From contig JAFDYU010000015.1 in NCBI GenBank assembly GCA_018267285.1, positions 1 to 64,000 of the forward strand: a stretch of 64,000 nucleotides of DNA, written 5' to 3'. This document shows, piece after piece, positions 1 through 7,951 of this stretch; the first letter of the stretch is position 1; the number at the start of each line of letters is the position of its first letter. Origin of the DNA: Bacteroidota bacterium. Lineage in GTDB: Bacteria > Bacteroidota > Bacteroidia > Cytophagales > Cyclobacteriaceae. The notes beneath the pieces are model-generated. The model had not been told where the DNA came from, did no database searches, and saw nothing but the letters and a program-made list of their open reading frames with translations. A program made the translations under genes and the position numbers.

Positions 1-407
1 GAATAATGTTAGAAAAAGTAGGATAGCAAATCTTAAATATGATTTAAGAGTTTGAAGAGAAGTCGACTGTTCCATATTCAATTTTTTCGAATTGTTAGGA
101 ATTACTCCAAGCGTTCCCTTTATGCATGGTCAAAGTTGTCCGAGTGCTCTGCATTAACCGAGTCGTTGTCGTCTTGGTCGTCACTTTATCCAACTACCTT
201 ACCCACAACGTTTGGGTTTGTGCAGTGGCGGGCATAGGAGCACTAAAAAATGGAGCGTAGCGGAATGTTTAGCGCGACCTACACGTCACTGTCAACCGTG
301 ACAAAACGTTGTTTGAAAACTAAAGCTACAAATTTACACCGAACCCCGCCATTGCAAATAGCTTTTGTTGACGGCTGGCCACGTTCGGAGTATGATGTTC
401 TTACATA
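1..407. other. Gene-poor left edge, no supported CDS
   Basis: No open frame here has a recognisable protein family or a credible start. The two open frames of about 60 codons (52-237, 250-435) have compositions typical of chance frames. The hexamer AACGTT occurs at 207-212 and 305-310, and again at 935-940 beyond the next gene. I see no terminator or promoter I would defend. The stretch may be remnant intergenic DNA or decayed cassette-like sequence. Confidence 0.4.
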
Positions 408-731
408 TTACCATCCATGTGTCGCAAGTGAATAAAATGCTCCAAACCAAAAGAGTAGTGTCAAACTAGCGCCAATTATCAGCGGCAATCCGAGATTCTT
501 CTTTTTTTTGCTTATGAGCCTCGCCCCAATTAAAATCGGGGCAACAATGGAAATGGTCAACGTTAACATGAGTTCTCCAATTTCACCTTTGCTAAACATC
601 ACTGTCCGAAGTCCAAAGGCAAGAAGATTTATCAAAACACACATTACAATACTTAGTAAAATGATTTTCCAGTAGTTCAGTCTGCCGGAACGTGTGTCAG
701 TCGTGTTATTTGATTCAGAAGTCTCAGTCAT
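408..731 (-). CDS. Small multi-pass membrane protein, unknown function
   Basis: The 107-residue product begins with a polar Ser/Thr/Asn-rich stretch of about 20 residues. Three hydrophobic segments follow (roughly residues 23-43, 55-70 and 80-100), with a Lys-rich loop (KKKK) between the second and third. This pattern fits an inner-membrane protein with a cytoplasmic, positively charged loop. I recognise no family. The gene stands alone, is flanked by about 400 and 250 bases without genes, and runs in the same direction as the fad genes but far from them. It is probably real because of its coherent membrane topology, but nothing in the sequence indicates its role. Confidence 0.55.
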   Translation of the reverse strand: MTETSESNNTTDTRSGRLNYWKIILLSIVMCVLINLLAFGLRTVMFSKGEIGELMLTLTISIVAPILIGARLISKKKKNLGLPLIIGASLTLLFWFGAFYSLATHGW

Positions 732-914
732 AAGTCAGTTACTGTCCCAGTGGCTTGGCACCAATGCCCGAATATACGCTCATTAATACGGCTATTCTTA
801 GCGCTGTTTGTGGATTTGCGAACTCTTGTGATTAGCCCATTGGGGCAAGCGGAAATAGATAGTCAAATTTTTCAAAACACTACAGCCTAAGCACGTAAAA
901 GGTGTTCTGTGCAC

Positions 915-934
915 AGTCAGACTTCGACAAGCTC
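915..934. repeat. Possible REP-like half element
   Basis: The string around 919-932 (GACTTCGACAAGCTC) resembles one arm of the short palindromic elements scattered in many Bacteroidota genomes. No matching second arm is present, so this would be a half copy or chance. It lies in the 251-base gap before the fadE stop codon. Confidence 0.2.
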
Positions 935-982
935 AACGTTAAGCCAAACTATTGTTTGCGTAAAAACGACAAGTCTTTTATG

Positions 983-2782
983 TTAAAACGGATACTCCCC
1001 TTTACCGATGGCATAATCGGCAACTTTGCGTCTTGCATTTTTCAAGTTGTAGGGTTCAATTTTTGTAAAGCGTTTCAGTCCGAGCATCATCAGGCGCAAC
1101 TCATCGCCTTCGGCAAAAGCATAGACAGCCTGCTTGCCGGCCGAAGCCGCTTTCTCTACGGCCTCGTGCAAATAGATAAGCGCCATTTCTTTTTGTATTT
1201 CGCACGCTTTCTCTCCGCGCAACCCAATTAGTTTTTCTACGCGCAGCAACACCGACTCGGCCGCATAAATTTCGATGAGCATATCGGCCAGGCTCATGAT
1301 CACTTCCTGTTCTTCCGAAAGTTTCATCATAAATTTTTGCACGGCAGCACCCGCAATTACCAAGCCTGCTTTCTTCAGGTTGGCCAATACTTTTTTCTCT
1401 TTTACAAAAACACCCTCTTCTTCGGTTGCCCCGAAATCCGGAATCGACATCAGCTCTTTTTGCACCTCCATGGCCGGGCTCATTAAGTCGATAGAACCTT
1501 TCATGGCGCGTTTCATCAGCATGTCGATGGTGAGGAGCCGGTTAATTTCGTTGGTGCCTTCGAAGATGCGGTTGATGCGTGCATCGCGGTAAGCGCGGTC
1601 CATCGGTCCCTCAGCCGAGAAGCCCATGCCACCGTAGATCTGCACGCCTTCGTCTACGGTGAAATCCAACACTTCCGAGCCGTGTACTTTCAAGATGGCG
1701 CATTCGATCGCAAATTCTTCGAGTGCTTTCAATCTTGCTTTGGCGGAATCCATGCCTCCGGCAACCAGTGCATTGTAGGTATCGTCAATGTTTTGCGAAG
1801 CCCGGTAGTGTGCCGATTCGCTTGCGAATATTTTGGTAACGGCCTCGGCAATTTTGTGTTTGATAGCGCCAAAGTTGGAAATGGAAGTTCCAAACTGCTT
1901 GCGCTCGGTAGAATATTTGATGGCCTTTGAAATCGCCATCTTGCTGCCGCCCACCGCAGCCACACCCAACTTGATGCGGCCAATGTTGAGGATGTTCACC
2001 GCAATTTTAAAACCGTTTTCGCGTTCACTCAATAAATTCTCGACCGGCACTTTGCAATCGTTAAAGAAAATCTGACGAGTGGAAGAGCCTTTGATGCCCA
2101 TCTTTTTTTCTTCTTCATTCATAGTGATGCCGCCAAAGGTGCGCTCCACAATAAATGCGCTCAGGTTTTTGTCGTTGTCGATTTTTGCAAAGACCACATA
2201 GATGTCGGCAAAGCCACCGTTGGTGATCCACATTTTTTGGCCGGTGATGAGGTAGTGCTTGCCATCGGGGGTGAGCACGGCTTTTGTTTTTCCGGAGTTG
2301 GCATCAGAGCCCGAGTCGGGCTCGGTCAAACAATACGATGCCTTCCATTCGCCCGTGGCCAACTTGGGTATGTATTTTTTCTTTTGTGCTTCGTTGCCGT
2401 AATACAAAATGGGGAGCGTGCCAATGCCCGTGTGTGCCGACAAGGCAACGGCTACCGAATGGCCACCACCTATCACTTCGGCCACAAGCATGGTGGTGTT
2501 AAAATCCATACCGAAGCCGCCAAGGTCTTGCGGAACAGAAGTTCCCAACAACCCCAGCTCGCCAGCTTTATCCAAAATGGACGGCATTAGCTTAGGTTCT
2601 TTCATCGAGTCGATTTCGTTCAACTTCGGATAGACTTCTTTGTTGAGAAAATCTTTGCATTGCTGCAGGATCATCTTCTGCTCTTCGTTGAATTCTTCGG
2701 GGATAAAAATTTCGTGAGCGTTGGTTTCTTTGATGAGGAACTCCCCTCCTTTGATTGCTTTTTTAGTTTCGGTCGTAGTCAT
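983..2782 (-). CDS. fadE: Acyl-CoA dehydrogenase (FadE type)
   Basis: This 599-residue flavoprotein should catalyse the first step of fatty-acid beta-oxidation, oxidising acyl-CoA to trans-2-enoyl-CoA and passing electrons to an electron-transfer flavoprotein. The N-terminal and middle acyl-CoA dehydrogenase domains are clear (for example CLTEPDSGSDA and the MWITNGGFADIYVVFAK region). The C-terminal FAD domain contains QIYGGMGFSAEGPMDRAYRD and RIFEGTNEINR. About 170 extra residues follow, as in the long dehydrogenases of Bacteroidota and Bacillus FadE, which accounts for the length above the usual 380. It is the last gene of the marR-fadN-fadA-fadE run. The N-terminus is polar with no signal, so the enzyme is cytoplasmic. 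Confidence 0.93.
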   Translation of the reverse strand: MTTTETKKAIKGGEFLIKETNAHEIFIPEEFNEEQKMILQQCKDFLNKEVYPKLNEIDSMKEPKLMPSILDKAGELGLLGTSVPQDLGGFGMDFNTTMLVAEVIGGGHSVAVALSAHTGIGTLPILYYGNEAQKKKYIPKLATGEWKASYCLTEPDSGSDANSGKTKAVLTPDGKHYLITGQKMWITNGGFADIYVVFAKIDNDKNLSAFIVERTFGGITMNEEEKKMGIKGSSTRQIFFNDCKVPVENLLSERENGFKIAVNILNIGRIKLGVAAVGGSKMAISKAIKYSTERKQFGTSISNFGAIKHKIAEAVTKIFASESAHYRASQNIDDTYNALVAGGMDSAKARLKALEEFAIECAILKVHGSEVLDFTVDEGVQIYGGMGFSAEGPMDRAYRDARINRIFEGTNEINRLLTIDMLMKRAMKGSIDLMSPAMEVQKELMSIPDFGATEEEGVFVKEKKVLANLKKAGLVIAGAAVQKFMMKLSEEQEVIMSLADMLIEIYAAESVLLRVEKLIGLRGEKACEIQKEMALIYLHEAVEKAASAGKQAVYAFAEGDELRLMMLGLKRFTKIEPYNLKNARRKVADYAIGKGEYPF

Positions 2783-2792
2783 AAGATTTGTG

Positions 2793-2806
2793 ATTTGAGT
2801 ATTGAG
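2793..2806 (-). repeat. Left inverted-repeat arm of cassette A
   Basis: ATTTGAGTATTGAG is the exact reverse complement of the unit repeated three times at 3171-3212. It lies 10 bases upstream of the fadE start codon, so it may also sit in the fadE translation-initiation region. Confidence 0.8.
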
Positions 2807-2814
2807 ATATGAGA

Positions 2815-3168
2815 TCAGTCCTGTGAAAGTTTTAATTGTAATGAATAGTTCATTTTCTGTATTTGATCAATTTGATCAAGTAGAAGGTCAATCTGAGAAT
2901 CGACTAAATTTAAATTCTTGCAAAGCAAGAGCTGAGTTTGAAGTTCGTAAGATGAGCCATTTGAGATCCCCAAGAAGTGAACAAACTCTTTGTTTGAATT
3001 TCTTCCGGCACCTTCAGCTATGTTTGATGGAATGGATACGGCCGACCTCCTGATTTGAGAGGTTAACCCATATTTTTCTTCTTTTGGAAAATCAGTAGTT
3101 AAACGATAGACTTGAGTAGCCACTTCCATGGCTTTGTGCCAAATCTTGAGTTCTATTAGGTTGTGCAT
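2815..3168 (-). CDS. Four-helix-bundle protein (S23/IVS family), copy A
   Basis: The 117-residue product carries the family signature: an N-terminal helix with LKIWHKAMEVATQVYRLT, the segment FPKEEKYGLTSQIRRSAVSIP, then SNIAEGAGRNS, followed by two long helices. Family members were first found as ORFs in intervening sequences of 23S rRNA genes and form homopentamers; a relative (Avd) works in diversity-generating retroelements. No molecular function is established for stand-alone copies. The gene lies between fadA and fadE in the same orientation, so it is likely co-transcribed. Its stop is 8 bases from one repeat arm and its start 2 bases from the other, which suggests gene and repeats form one unit. 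Confidence 0.85.
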   Translation of the reverse strand: MHNLIELKIWHKAMEVATQVYRLTTDFPKEEKYGLTSQIRRSAVSIPSNIAEGAGRNSNKEFVHFLGISNGSSYELQTQLLLCKNLNLVDSQIDLLLDQIDQIQKMNYSLQLKLSQD

Positions 3169-3170
3169 TT

Positions 3171-3212
3171 CTCAATACTCAAATCTCAATACTCAAATCT
3201 CAATACTCAAAT
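3171..3212 (-). repeat. Three tandem 14-mers, right arm of cassette A
   Basis: CTCAATACTCAAAT is repeated three times without a break (3171-3184, 3185-3198, 3199-3212). The array ends one base before the fadA stop codon (3214-3216) and begins two bases before the start codon of the four-helix-bundle gene. The inverse copy is at 2793-2806. Confidence 0.9.
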
Positions 3213-3213
3213 C

Positions 3214-4389
3214 TTAATTCAACAATTCATAAATCCCTGCCACACCTTGCCCTCCACCCACGCAAGCGGTTACCATGCCCAGTTTTTTCTTTTGTCTGCG
3301 TAGTTCGTTGAAAAGCTGTACCGATAAACGCGCCCCCGAAGAGCCAAGCGGATGGCCTACGGCAATAGCTCCTCCGTTAACATTTAATATTTTTTTGTCG
3401 ATGCCGAGCCCTTTCATCACGGCAACGGATTGTGCCGCAAAGGCTTCGTTGAGTTCGATCAACTCCATGTCTTCTAATTTTTTGCCGGCAACTTTCAGGG
3501 CTTTGGGCACAGCCGCCATAGGCCCGATGCCCATGATGCGTGGGTCTACCCCGGCAGTGGCATAGCTCACCATCCGGGCTATGGGTTTAAGGTTTAATTG
3601 CTTCATCATTTTTTCGCTCATCACCGCTACAAATGCAGCACCATCCGATGTCTGCGAGGAGTTGCCCGCAGTTACGGTGCCGCCCATGGCAAAAACAGGT
3701 TTTAATTTTGCCAGGCCTTCCAAGGTTGTATCGGGGCGAACACCTTCATCGGTTTCTACCACATGTTCGCGGGTTTTCTTTTTCATGTTCTCGTCCACAT
3801 ACACTTCCTTCACGGTGATGGGAACGATCTCGTCTTTGAATTTCCCGGCCTTCCAGGCAGCGGCCGCTTTCATGTGCGATTCGTACGAAAACTGATCTTG
3901 CTCTTCGCGCGAAATTTTGTATTGCTTCGAAACTTCTTCGGCTGTAAGACCCATGCTGGTGTAGTAGGTGGGATGGTCTTTGGCGATGGCATAATTCAAC
4001 GCTGTTTTTATTCCCATGGTTGGCACCAGCGACATCGACTCGGTTCCACCCGCAATAATCACATCGGCTTGCTTTGCGTGAATACGCTGACAAGCCATGG
4101 CGATGGTTTCAATGCCGGAGCCGCAATAACGGTTTACGATCAACCCCGGGTTATCAATGCCAAGGGCAAGCAAGGAAATCATACGCCCCATTTGCATGCC
4201 TTGTTCGGCCTCGGGCACAGCGTTGCCCACAAAAAGGTCGTCCACCATTTTGTTTTCCAATCCCGGAATCGACTTGACGAGATGTTTGATTACCTCAGCG
4301 GCCAAATCATCGGGGCGCGTAAAGCGGAAGCCTCCTTTTTTAGCTTTGCCCACGCCTGTTCTAAATCCTGCTACAATGTATGCGTCCAT
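3214..4389 (-). CDS. fadA: Acetyl-CoA C-acyltransferase (thiolase, FadA)
   Basis: This 391-residue thiolase cleaves 3-ketoacyl-CoA with CoA to give acetyl-CoA and a shortened acyl-CoA, the last step of the beta-oxidation cycle. The nucleophilic cysteine is Cys89 in NRYCGSGIETIA. The second catalytic pair is His346 in AIAVGHPLGSSGA and Cys376 in TACVGGGQG; all three are intact and the length is normal for the family. The start MDAYIVAGFRT is the usual thiolase N-terminus. It lies between fadN and fadE, with a four-helix-bundle insertion on each side. No targeting signal is visible, so it is cytoplasmic. Confidence 0.95.
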   Translation of the reverse strand: MDAYIVAGFRTGVGKAKKGGFRFTRPDDLAAEVIKHLVKSIPGLENKMVDDLFVGNAVPEAEQGMQMGRMISLLALGIDNPGLIVNRYCGSGIETIAMACQRIHAKQADVIIAGGTESMSLVPTMGIKTALNYAIAKDHPTYYTSMGLTAEEVSKQYKISREEQDQFSYESHMKAAAAWKAGKFKDEIVPITVKEVYVDENMKKKTREHVVETDEGVRPDTTLEGLAKLKPVFAMGGTVTAGNSSQTSDGAAFVAVMSEKMMKQLNLKPIARMVSYATAGVDPRIMGIGPMAAVPKALKVAGKKLEDMELIELNEAFAAQSVAVMKGLGIDKKILNVNGGAIAVGHPLGSSGARLSVQLFNELRRQKKKLGMVTACVGGGQGVAGIYELLN

Positions 4390-4414
4390 AGTTCTTTGTG
4401 TTTATTAGTTGGCA

Positions 4415-4430
4415 GCAGGCAGACGGCAGT
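4415..4430 (+). repeat. Left inverted-repeat arm of cassette B
   Basis: GCAGGCAGACGGCAGT pairs with 4876-4891 at 13 of 16 positions. The surrounding bases (4411-4439) are a degenerate series of GGCAG/GCAGT units, suggesting several decayed repeat copies. It lies 25 bases upstream of the fadA start codon. Confidence 0.65.
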
Positions 4431-4448
4431 AGCAGTCTGTCCACTAAA

Positions 4449-4850
4449 TTAATTTTGTGCTTCTTTATTTTTTTCCTTTGGCAAAAATTTTTCAGGATGT
4501 TCAATCATAGCGTTCAACATCCTCCCCACTTCTTCTGCATCTTGCTCTAATTCGTTAAATTTTTCTTGAGAGATGTATTCATTAGCTACTGAAAATTCAA
4601 GCCAAACAATTGTCTCACTATTTTCTCCATCAGCATCAGAGGATTTACTGACGAAGTATGCTTTGTAAATTCTCTTCCTGTAAGCTTCGGCAATACACGA
4701 ACAGACCGAACGTGATGACCTTCTAATCTGATCGACAAGAGAATACTTTTCTTCAGAAGGAAAAGTTTTGGTGATATAAAAAATCTTTATCGCCAAGGCA
4801 AAAGCCTTTTGGTAAACGATCAAATCTCTATATCCTCTTGACTTTCCCAT
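4449..4850 (-). CDS. Four-helix-bundle protein (S23/IVS family), copy B
   Basis: The product, 133 residues from the ATG at 4850, has the same plan as copy A: RDLIVYQKAFALAIKIFYIT, then FPSEEKYSLVDQIRRSSRSV and a CIAEAYRKR segment, followed by an alpha-helical C-terminal half. I prefer the ATG at 4848-4850 (MGKSRGYRDL) to an upstream GTG, because the GTG lies inside the flanking repeat and the family usually begins just before the RDL motif. It is clearly diverged from copy A, so the two were not produced by recent local duplication. It lies between fadN and fadA and is co-oriented with them. Function unknown. Confidence 0.83.
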   Translation of the reverse strand: MGKSRGYRDLIVYQKAFALAIKIFYITKTFPSEEKYSLVDQIRRSSRSVCSCIAEAYRKRIYKAYFVSKSSDADGENSETIVWLEFSVANEYISQEKFNELEQDAEEVGRMLNAMIEHPEKFLPKEKNKEAQN

Positions 4851-4875
4851 TTTATACGTTACTGCATACTGAAGC

Positions 4876-4891
4876 ACTGCCGACCGCCTAC
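4876..4891 (-). repeat. Right inverted-repeat arm of cassette B
   Basis: Read on the minus strand this is GTAGGCGGTCGGCAGT, partner of 4415-4430 (13 of 16 identical). It begins two bases after the fadN stop codon (4894-4896) in the direction of transcription. Confidence 0.65.
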
Positions 4892-4893
4892 TT

Positions 4894-7293
4894 TTAATTT
4901 CTAAGTGGTTTCCCTCCGGTTAGTATCGCCTGAATTCTTTCCAATGTTTTCTTTTCTCCCGTTAGCGACAAAAAGGCTTCGCGCTCCAGGTCCAGCAAAT
5001 ACTGCTCGCTCACTTCTTGAGGTGAGGTTAAATCGCCACCGCACATGATGTTGGCAATCCATCGTGCTACTTTAACATCGTGATCGGAAATATAATTTCC
5101 CATGCGCATGCCCTGTAGGCCAGCAAGGAATAATGCCTGCCCGGTGCGTCCGAGCACTTTAATATTTCGGGCGTGCGGCTGCATGGTGTAGCCCGCATCG
5201 GCCAACTCGATTACCGCTTCTTTGGCATCGGCCAGTTGGCGATCGCGGTTCATCGAAATGCGGTCTTGTTTTTTTAAGATGCCCATCTCGCGGGCTTCTT
5301 CGGCAGAGGTTGCCACTTTTGCGGTGGCAATGTTCATGAAAGCATTTTGAAGTGCATTCAGTTCCACATCGCCTTCTTCCATGGCATCGCTCACACGTTT
5401 GGTAAATTCTTTGGTGCCGCCACCACCGGGAATCAAACCCACGCCTACTTCCACCAGCCCGATGTACGTTTCGGCAGCAGCCTGTGCAATGTCTGCGTGT
5501 AAAGTCATTTCACAACCGCCACCAAGGGTTCGGCCTTGCGGGCAGACCACAATGGGCACGGAAGAATAGCGAATGCGCATGGTGGAGTTTTGGAATGCTT
5601 TGATCATGAAGTCGATCTCATCGTACTCTTGTTCGATGGCGTACATAAACACCAGGCCGAGGTTGGCCCCGAGCGAAAAATCGGCACCCTGATGGCCGAT
5701 CACCAAGCCTCGATAATTTTTTTCTGCGAGGTCGATGGCTTTGTTCATCCCTTCGATTACCGCACTGCCGAGCGTGTAGCTTTTGCTGTGCCATGCAAAG
5801 TTGAGCACGCCATCGCCTACATCGTAAATCCGGGAGTCGGCATTTTTCCAAACGATGTTCTCGCTTTTGTTTTCGAGGATGATGAAATTCTCCTTGCCGG
5901 GAATTGCCTTGTACAACTTCGAGGGTATGTCGTAGTATTTTTTCTGGCCACCTTCGCTTTTGTAAAACGATTTGTTGCCCGCAGCGAGCATGTCGTACAC
6001 CCATTGTGCGGGTTTGTAGCCGGCTGCCTCCATCAACGAAATACTTTTCTCCACGCCTACGGCATCCCACGTTTCATACGGGCCGAGCTGCCAGCCAAAA
6101 CCTCCGCACACGGCATCGTCAATGCGGAAAAGCTCATCGCTGATTTCCGGGATGCGGTTGCTTACATACTGAAACAATCCGAAGAAACAATCGCGATAAA
6201 AATCTCCGGCTTTGTCTTTGCCTCCGAGCAAAACTTTGAAACGGTCTTTCAGGTTGTCGATTGTTTTGGTGCTTTCGAGGGTAGCAAATTTTACTTTTGC
6301 TTTCGGTTTATATTCTAAGGTTTTAAGATCGAGTGTGAGGATTTCGGTCTGCCCTTTTTCGTTTTTTGCTTTCTTGTAAAAACCCTGGCCGGTTTTGTCG
6401 CCCAGCCATTTGTTCTGGTCGAGTTTGGTTACTACCTCGGGTAGCTTAAATATTTCGCGGCCTTCGTCTTTTACCAAGCCTGCATACAAGTTGTTGGCAA
6501 CCTTAACGAGCGTGTCGAGGCCCACCACATCTGAAGTTCTGAAGGTAGCCGATTTCGGCCTGCCGATAACAGGGCCGGTAAGTTTGTCGATCTCATCTAC
6601 GTTGAGATCAAATTTTTTCATGGAGTCGATCACTTTCAGTAAACCCCAAACGCCCACCCGGTTTCCAATAAATGCGGGAGTGTCTTTGCAAAGCACCGTG
6701 GTTTTGCCAAGGAAGAGGTCTCCATAGTGCAATAAAAATTTGGTGACTTCGGGGTCGGTCTTCGGTGTGGGTATTATTTCGAGCAGCTTTAAGTATCGTG
6801 GTGGATTGAAAAAATGTGTGCCCGCAAAATGTTTTTGAAAATCTTCACTGCGGCCTTCGTCCATCAAATGAATTGGAATGCCCGAGGTATTGGAGGTAAT
6901 CAATGTGCCTGGGGTGCGGTGCTTTTCTACTTCGGCATAAACACTTTTCTTGATGTCGAGGTTTTCTACCACCACTTCAATAATCCAATCCACGTTTTTT
7001 ATTTTGGGCATGTCATCGGTGAAGTTGCCCAGCGTAACACGTGAAGCAAATTTCTTGCTGAAGAGCGATGCCGGGTTGGCTTTGAGGGTGGCCGCAAACG
7101 AACTTTGCACGATGCGGTTTTTCACCGCAGGGTGATCGAGGGTTAAATTCTTTTTCTTCTCTTCATCGGTGAGGTCTTTCGGTGCGATGTCGAGCAGCAA
7201 CACTTCGCAGCCGATGTTGGCAAAATGACTGGCAATGCGAGAGCCCATAATACCCGAGCCCAGTACGGCAACTTTTTTAATGGTTCTATTCAT
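4894..7293 (-). CDS. fadN: 3-hydroxyacyl-CoA dehydrogenase / enoyl-CoA hydratase fusion (FadN type)
   Basis: This 799-residue bifunctional enzyme should hydrate trans-2-enoyl-CoA and oxidise the resulting 3-hydroxyacyl-CoA with NAD+. The dehydrogenase half comes first: the nucleotide-binding loop VLGSGIMGSRIA lies at about residues 10-21, and HFFNPPRYLKLLEIIPTP and DTPAFIGNRVG follow. The hydratase (crotonase) half is C-terminal, with NLGLVFMYAIEQEYDE, CPQGRTLGGGCEMTLHAD and GLIPGGGGTKEF. This domain order matches Bacillus FadN and is the reverse of E. coli FadB. The order fadN-fadA-fadE also matches the Bacillus operon. It is preceded by a MarR regulator gene 70 bases upstream on the same strand. 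Confidence 0.93.
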   Translation of the reverse strand: MNRTIKKVAVLGSGIMGSRIASHFANIGCEVLLLDIAPKDLTDEEKKKNLTLDHPAVKNRIVQSSFAATLKANPASLFSKKFASRVTLGNFTDDMPKIKNVDWIIEVVVENLDIKKSVYAEVEKHRTPGTLITSNTSGIPIHLMDEGRSEDFQKHFAGTHFFNPPRYLKLLEIIPTPKTDPEVTKFLLHYGDLFLGKTTVLCKDTPAFIGNRVGVWGLLKVIDSMKKFDLNVDEIDKLTGPVIGRPKSATFRTSDVVGLDTLVKVANNLYAGLVKDEGREIFKLPEVVTKLDQNKWLGDKTGQGFYKKAKNEKGQTEILTLDLKTLEYKPKAKVKFATLESTKTIDNLKDRFKVLLGGKDKAGDFYRDCFFGLFQYVSNRIPEISDELFRIDDAVCGGFGWQLGPYETWDAVGVEKSISLMEAAGYKPAQWVYDMLAAGNKSFYKSEGGQKKYYDIPSKLYKAIPGKENFIILENKSENIVWKNADSRIYDVGDGVLNFAWHSKSYTLGSAVIEGMNKAIDLAEKNYRGLVIGHQGADFSLGANLGLVFMYAIEQEYDEIDFMIKAFQNSTMRIRYSSVPIVVCPQGRTLGGGCEMTLHADIAQAAAETYIGLVEVGVGLIPGGGGTKEFTKRVSDAMEEGDVELNALQNAFMNIATAKVATSAEEAREMGILKKQDRISMNRDRQLADAKEAVIELADAGYTMQPHARNIKVLGRTGQALFLAGLQGMRMGNYISDHDVKVARWIANIMCGGDLTSPQEVSEQYLLDLEREAFLSLTGEKKTLERIQAILTGGKPLRN

Positions 7294-7363
7294 ATATTCA
7301 AAATTCGTTGATCGTTATCCGTTGCGGGTTCAGATGAACACCAACAACGAACAACCAAGTTAA

Positions 7364-7807
7364 CTATGTTTTTTTGTAAATGTCATTTCTTTTTGAAAGC
7401 GATTGTATTTGTTGGATCACCTCAAAAAAGACTTCTAATTTCCGTGATGGTATTTCTTCGCGCACCAATTCATTAAACCGGATTACAATATCCTTGGCGT
7501 TTTCGCGCAGTTTTTTGCCTTCCCGGGTTAAGAATACCCTAACGGAGCGCTTGTCCTTTTTATCGGTTTTGCGTAGGATCAGTTTTTTGTCTTCCATCGA
7601 CTTCAACAAACGGGTGAGGCTTCGGGGCTCCAAGCCCATCTGGGGCGCGATTTTAGTGGCCGGGGTTCCGTCATCGCCATGAATGGTGAGCAGCGCAAAA
7701 CCAATAGACATGGTGCCTCCGAATTTTGCAGCTTGCTGATTATAGAATCTTGAAATTCCGTGCCAGGCTGTACGCACATGGTGATCGATGGTTTCTTCGC
7801 GTTTCAT
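7364..7807 (-). CDS. MarR family transcriptional regulator
   Basis: The 147-residue protein has a central winged helix-turn-helix: the recognition region includes IAPQMGLEPRSLTRLLKSME, and the wing lies around LILRKTDKKDKRSVRVFLTREGK. Long helices at both ends would form the dimer. Being the first gene of the minus-strand fad run, it is a good candidate regulator of beta-oxidation, plausibly responding to an acyl-CoA or fatty acid. The ligand is inferred from position only. A short perfect inverted repeat 34 bases ahead of its start (7841-7852) is a possible operator for autoregulation. Confidence 0.9.
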   Translation of the reverse strand: MKREETIDHHVRTAWHGISRFYNQQAAKFGGTMSIGFALLTIHGDDGTPATKIAPQMGLEPRSLTRLLKSMEDKKLILRKTDKKDKRSVRVFLTREGKKLRENAKDIVIRFNELVREEIPSRKLEVFFEVIQQIQSLSKRNDIYKKT

Positions 7808-7840
7808 TTTTTAGTAAGACGAAAGTAATAAATATAATGT

Positions 7841-7852
7841 TATGCGTGCATA
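7841..7852. promoter_or_regulatory. Candidate MarR operator
   Basis: TATGC-GT-GCATA is a perfect inverted repeat of 5-base arms with a 2-base spacer, set in AT-rich DNA upstream of the MarR gene. MarR proteins typically bind such palindromes in their own promoters. The arms are short, so chance is possible. Confidence 0.35.
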
Positions 7853-7951
7853 CTATTTTGAAAAGAATATTTTAAGCCGGGCCTTAATGGAATTTTAATG
7901 CACAGCTAAACATTTGCTAATCCTGTTCGGGCAGCAACGCCCCACTGCTGG

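Larger units (their letters stand above)
2793..3212 (-). mobile_element. Four-helix-bundle gene cassette A framed by inverted 14-mers
   Basis: A single four-helix-bundle gene is bracketed by inverted copies of one 14-base unit. One copy (ATTTGAGTATTGAG, 2793-2806) lies near the fadE start. Three tandem copies in opposite orientation (CTCAATACTCAAAT, 3171-3212) end one base before the fadA stop codon. The unit looks like an insertion between fadA and fadE with no target gene damaged. Calling it mobile is an inference from the frame of repeats and from a second, similarly built unit 1.6 kb away. Confidence 0.5.
4415..4891 (-). mobile_element. Four-helix-bundle gene cassette B framed by inverted 16-mers
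   Basis: A second four-helix-bundle gene is framed by a different inverted repeat: GCAGGCAGACGGCAGT (4415-4430) and the inverse of GTAGGCGGTCGGCAGT (4876-4891), matching at 13 of 16 positions. The right arm ends two bases before the fadN stop codon, the same placement that cassette A has behind fadA. As with cassette A, mobility is inferred from structure; no transposase is present. Confidence 0.45.

Noticed and set aside
3763-4452. Plus-strand frame of 229 codons opposite fadA
   Set aside because: Antisense shadow of the thiolase gene; no family resemblance.
4851-4877. GTG start for the second four-helix-bundle gene
   Set aside because: It overlaps the flanking inverted repeat; the internal ATG fits the family N-terminus.
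5536-6318. Long plus-strand frame opposite fadN (260 codons)
   Set aside because: It is antisense to a clearly coding gene whose motifs are intact; the frame arises from codon bias of fadN.
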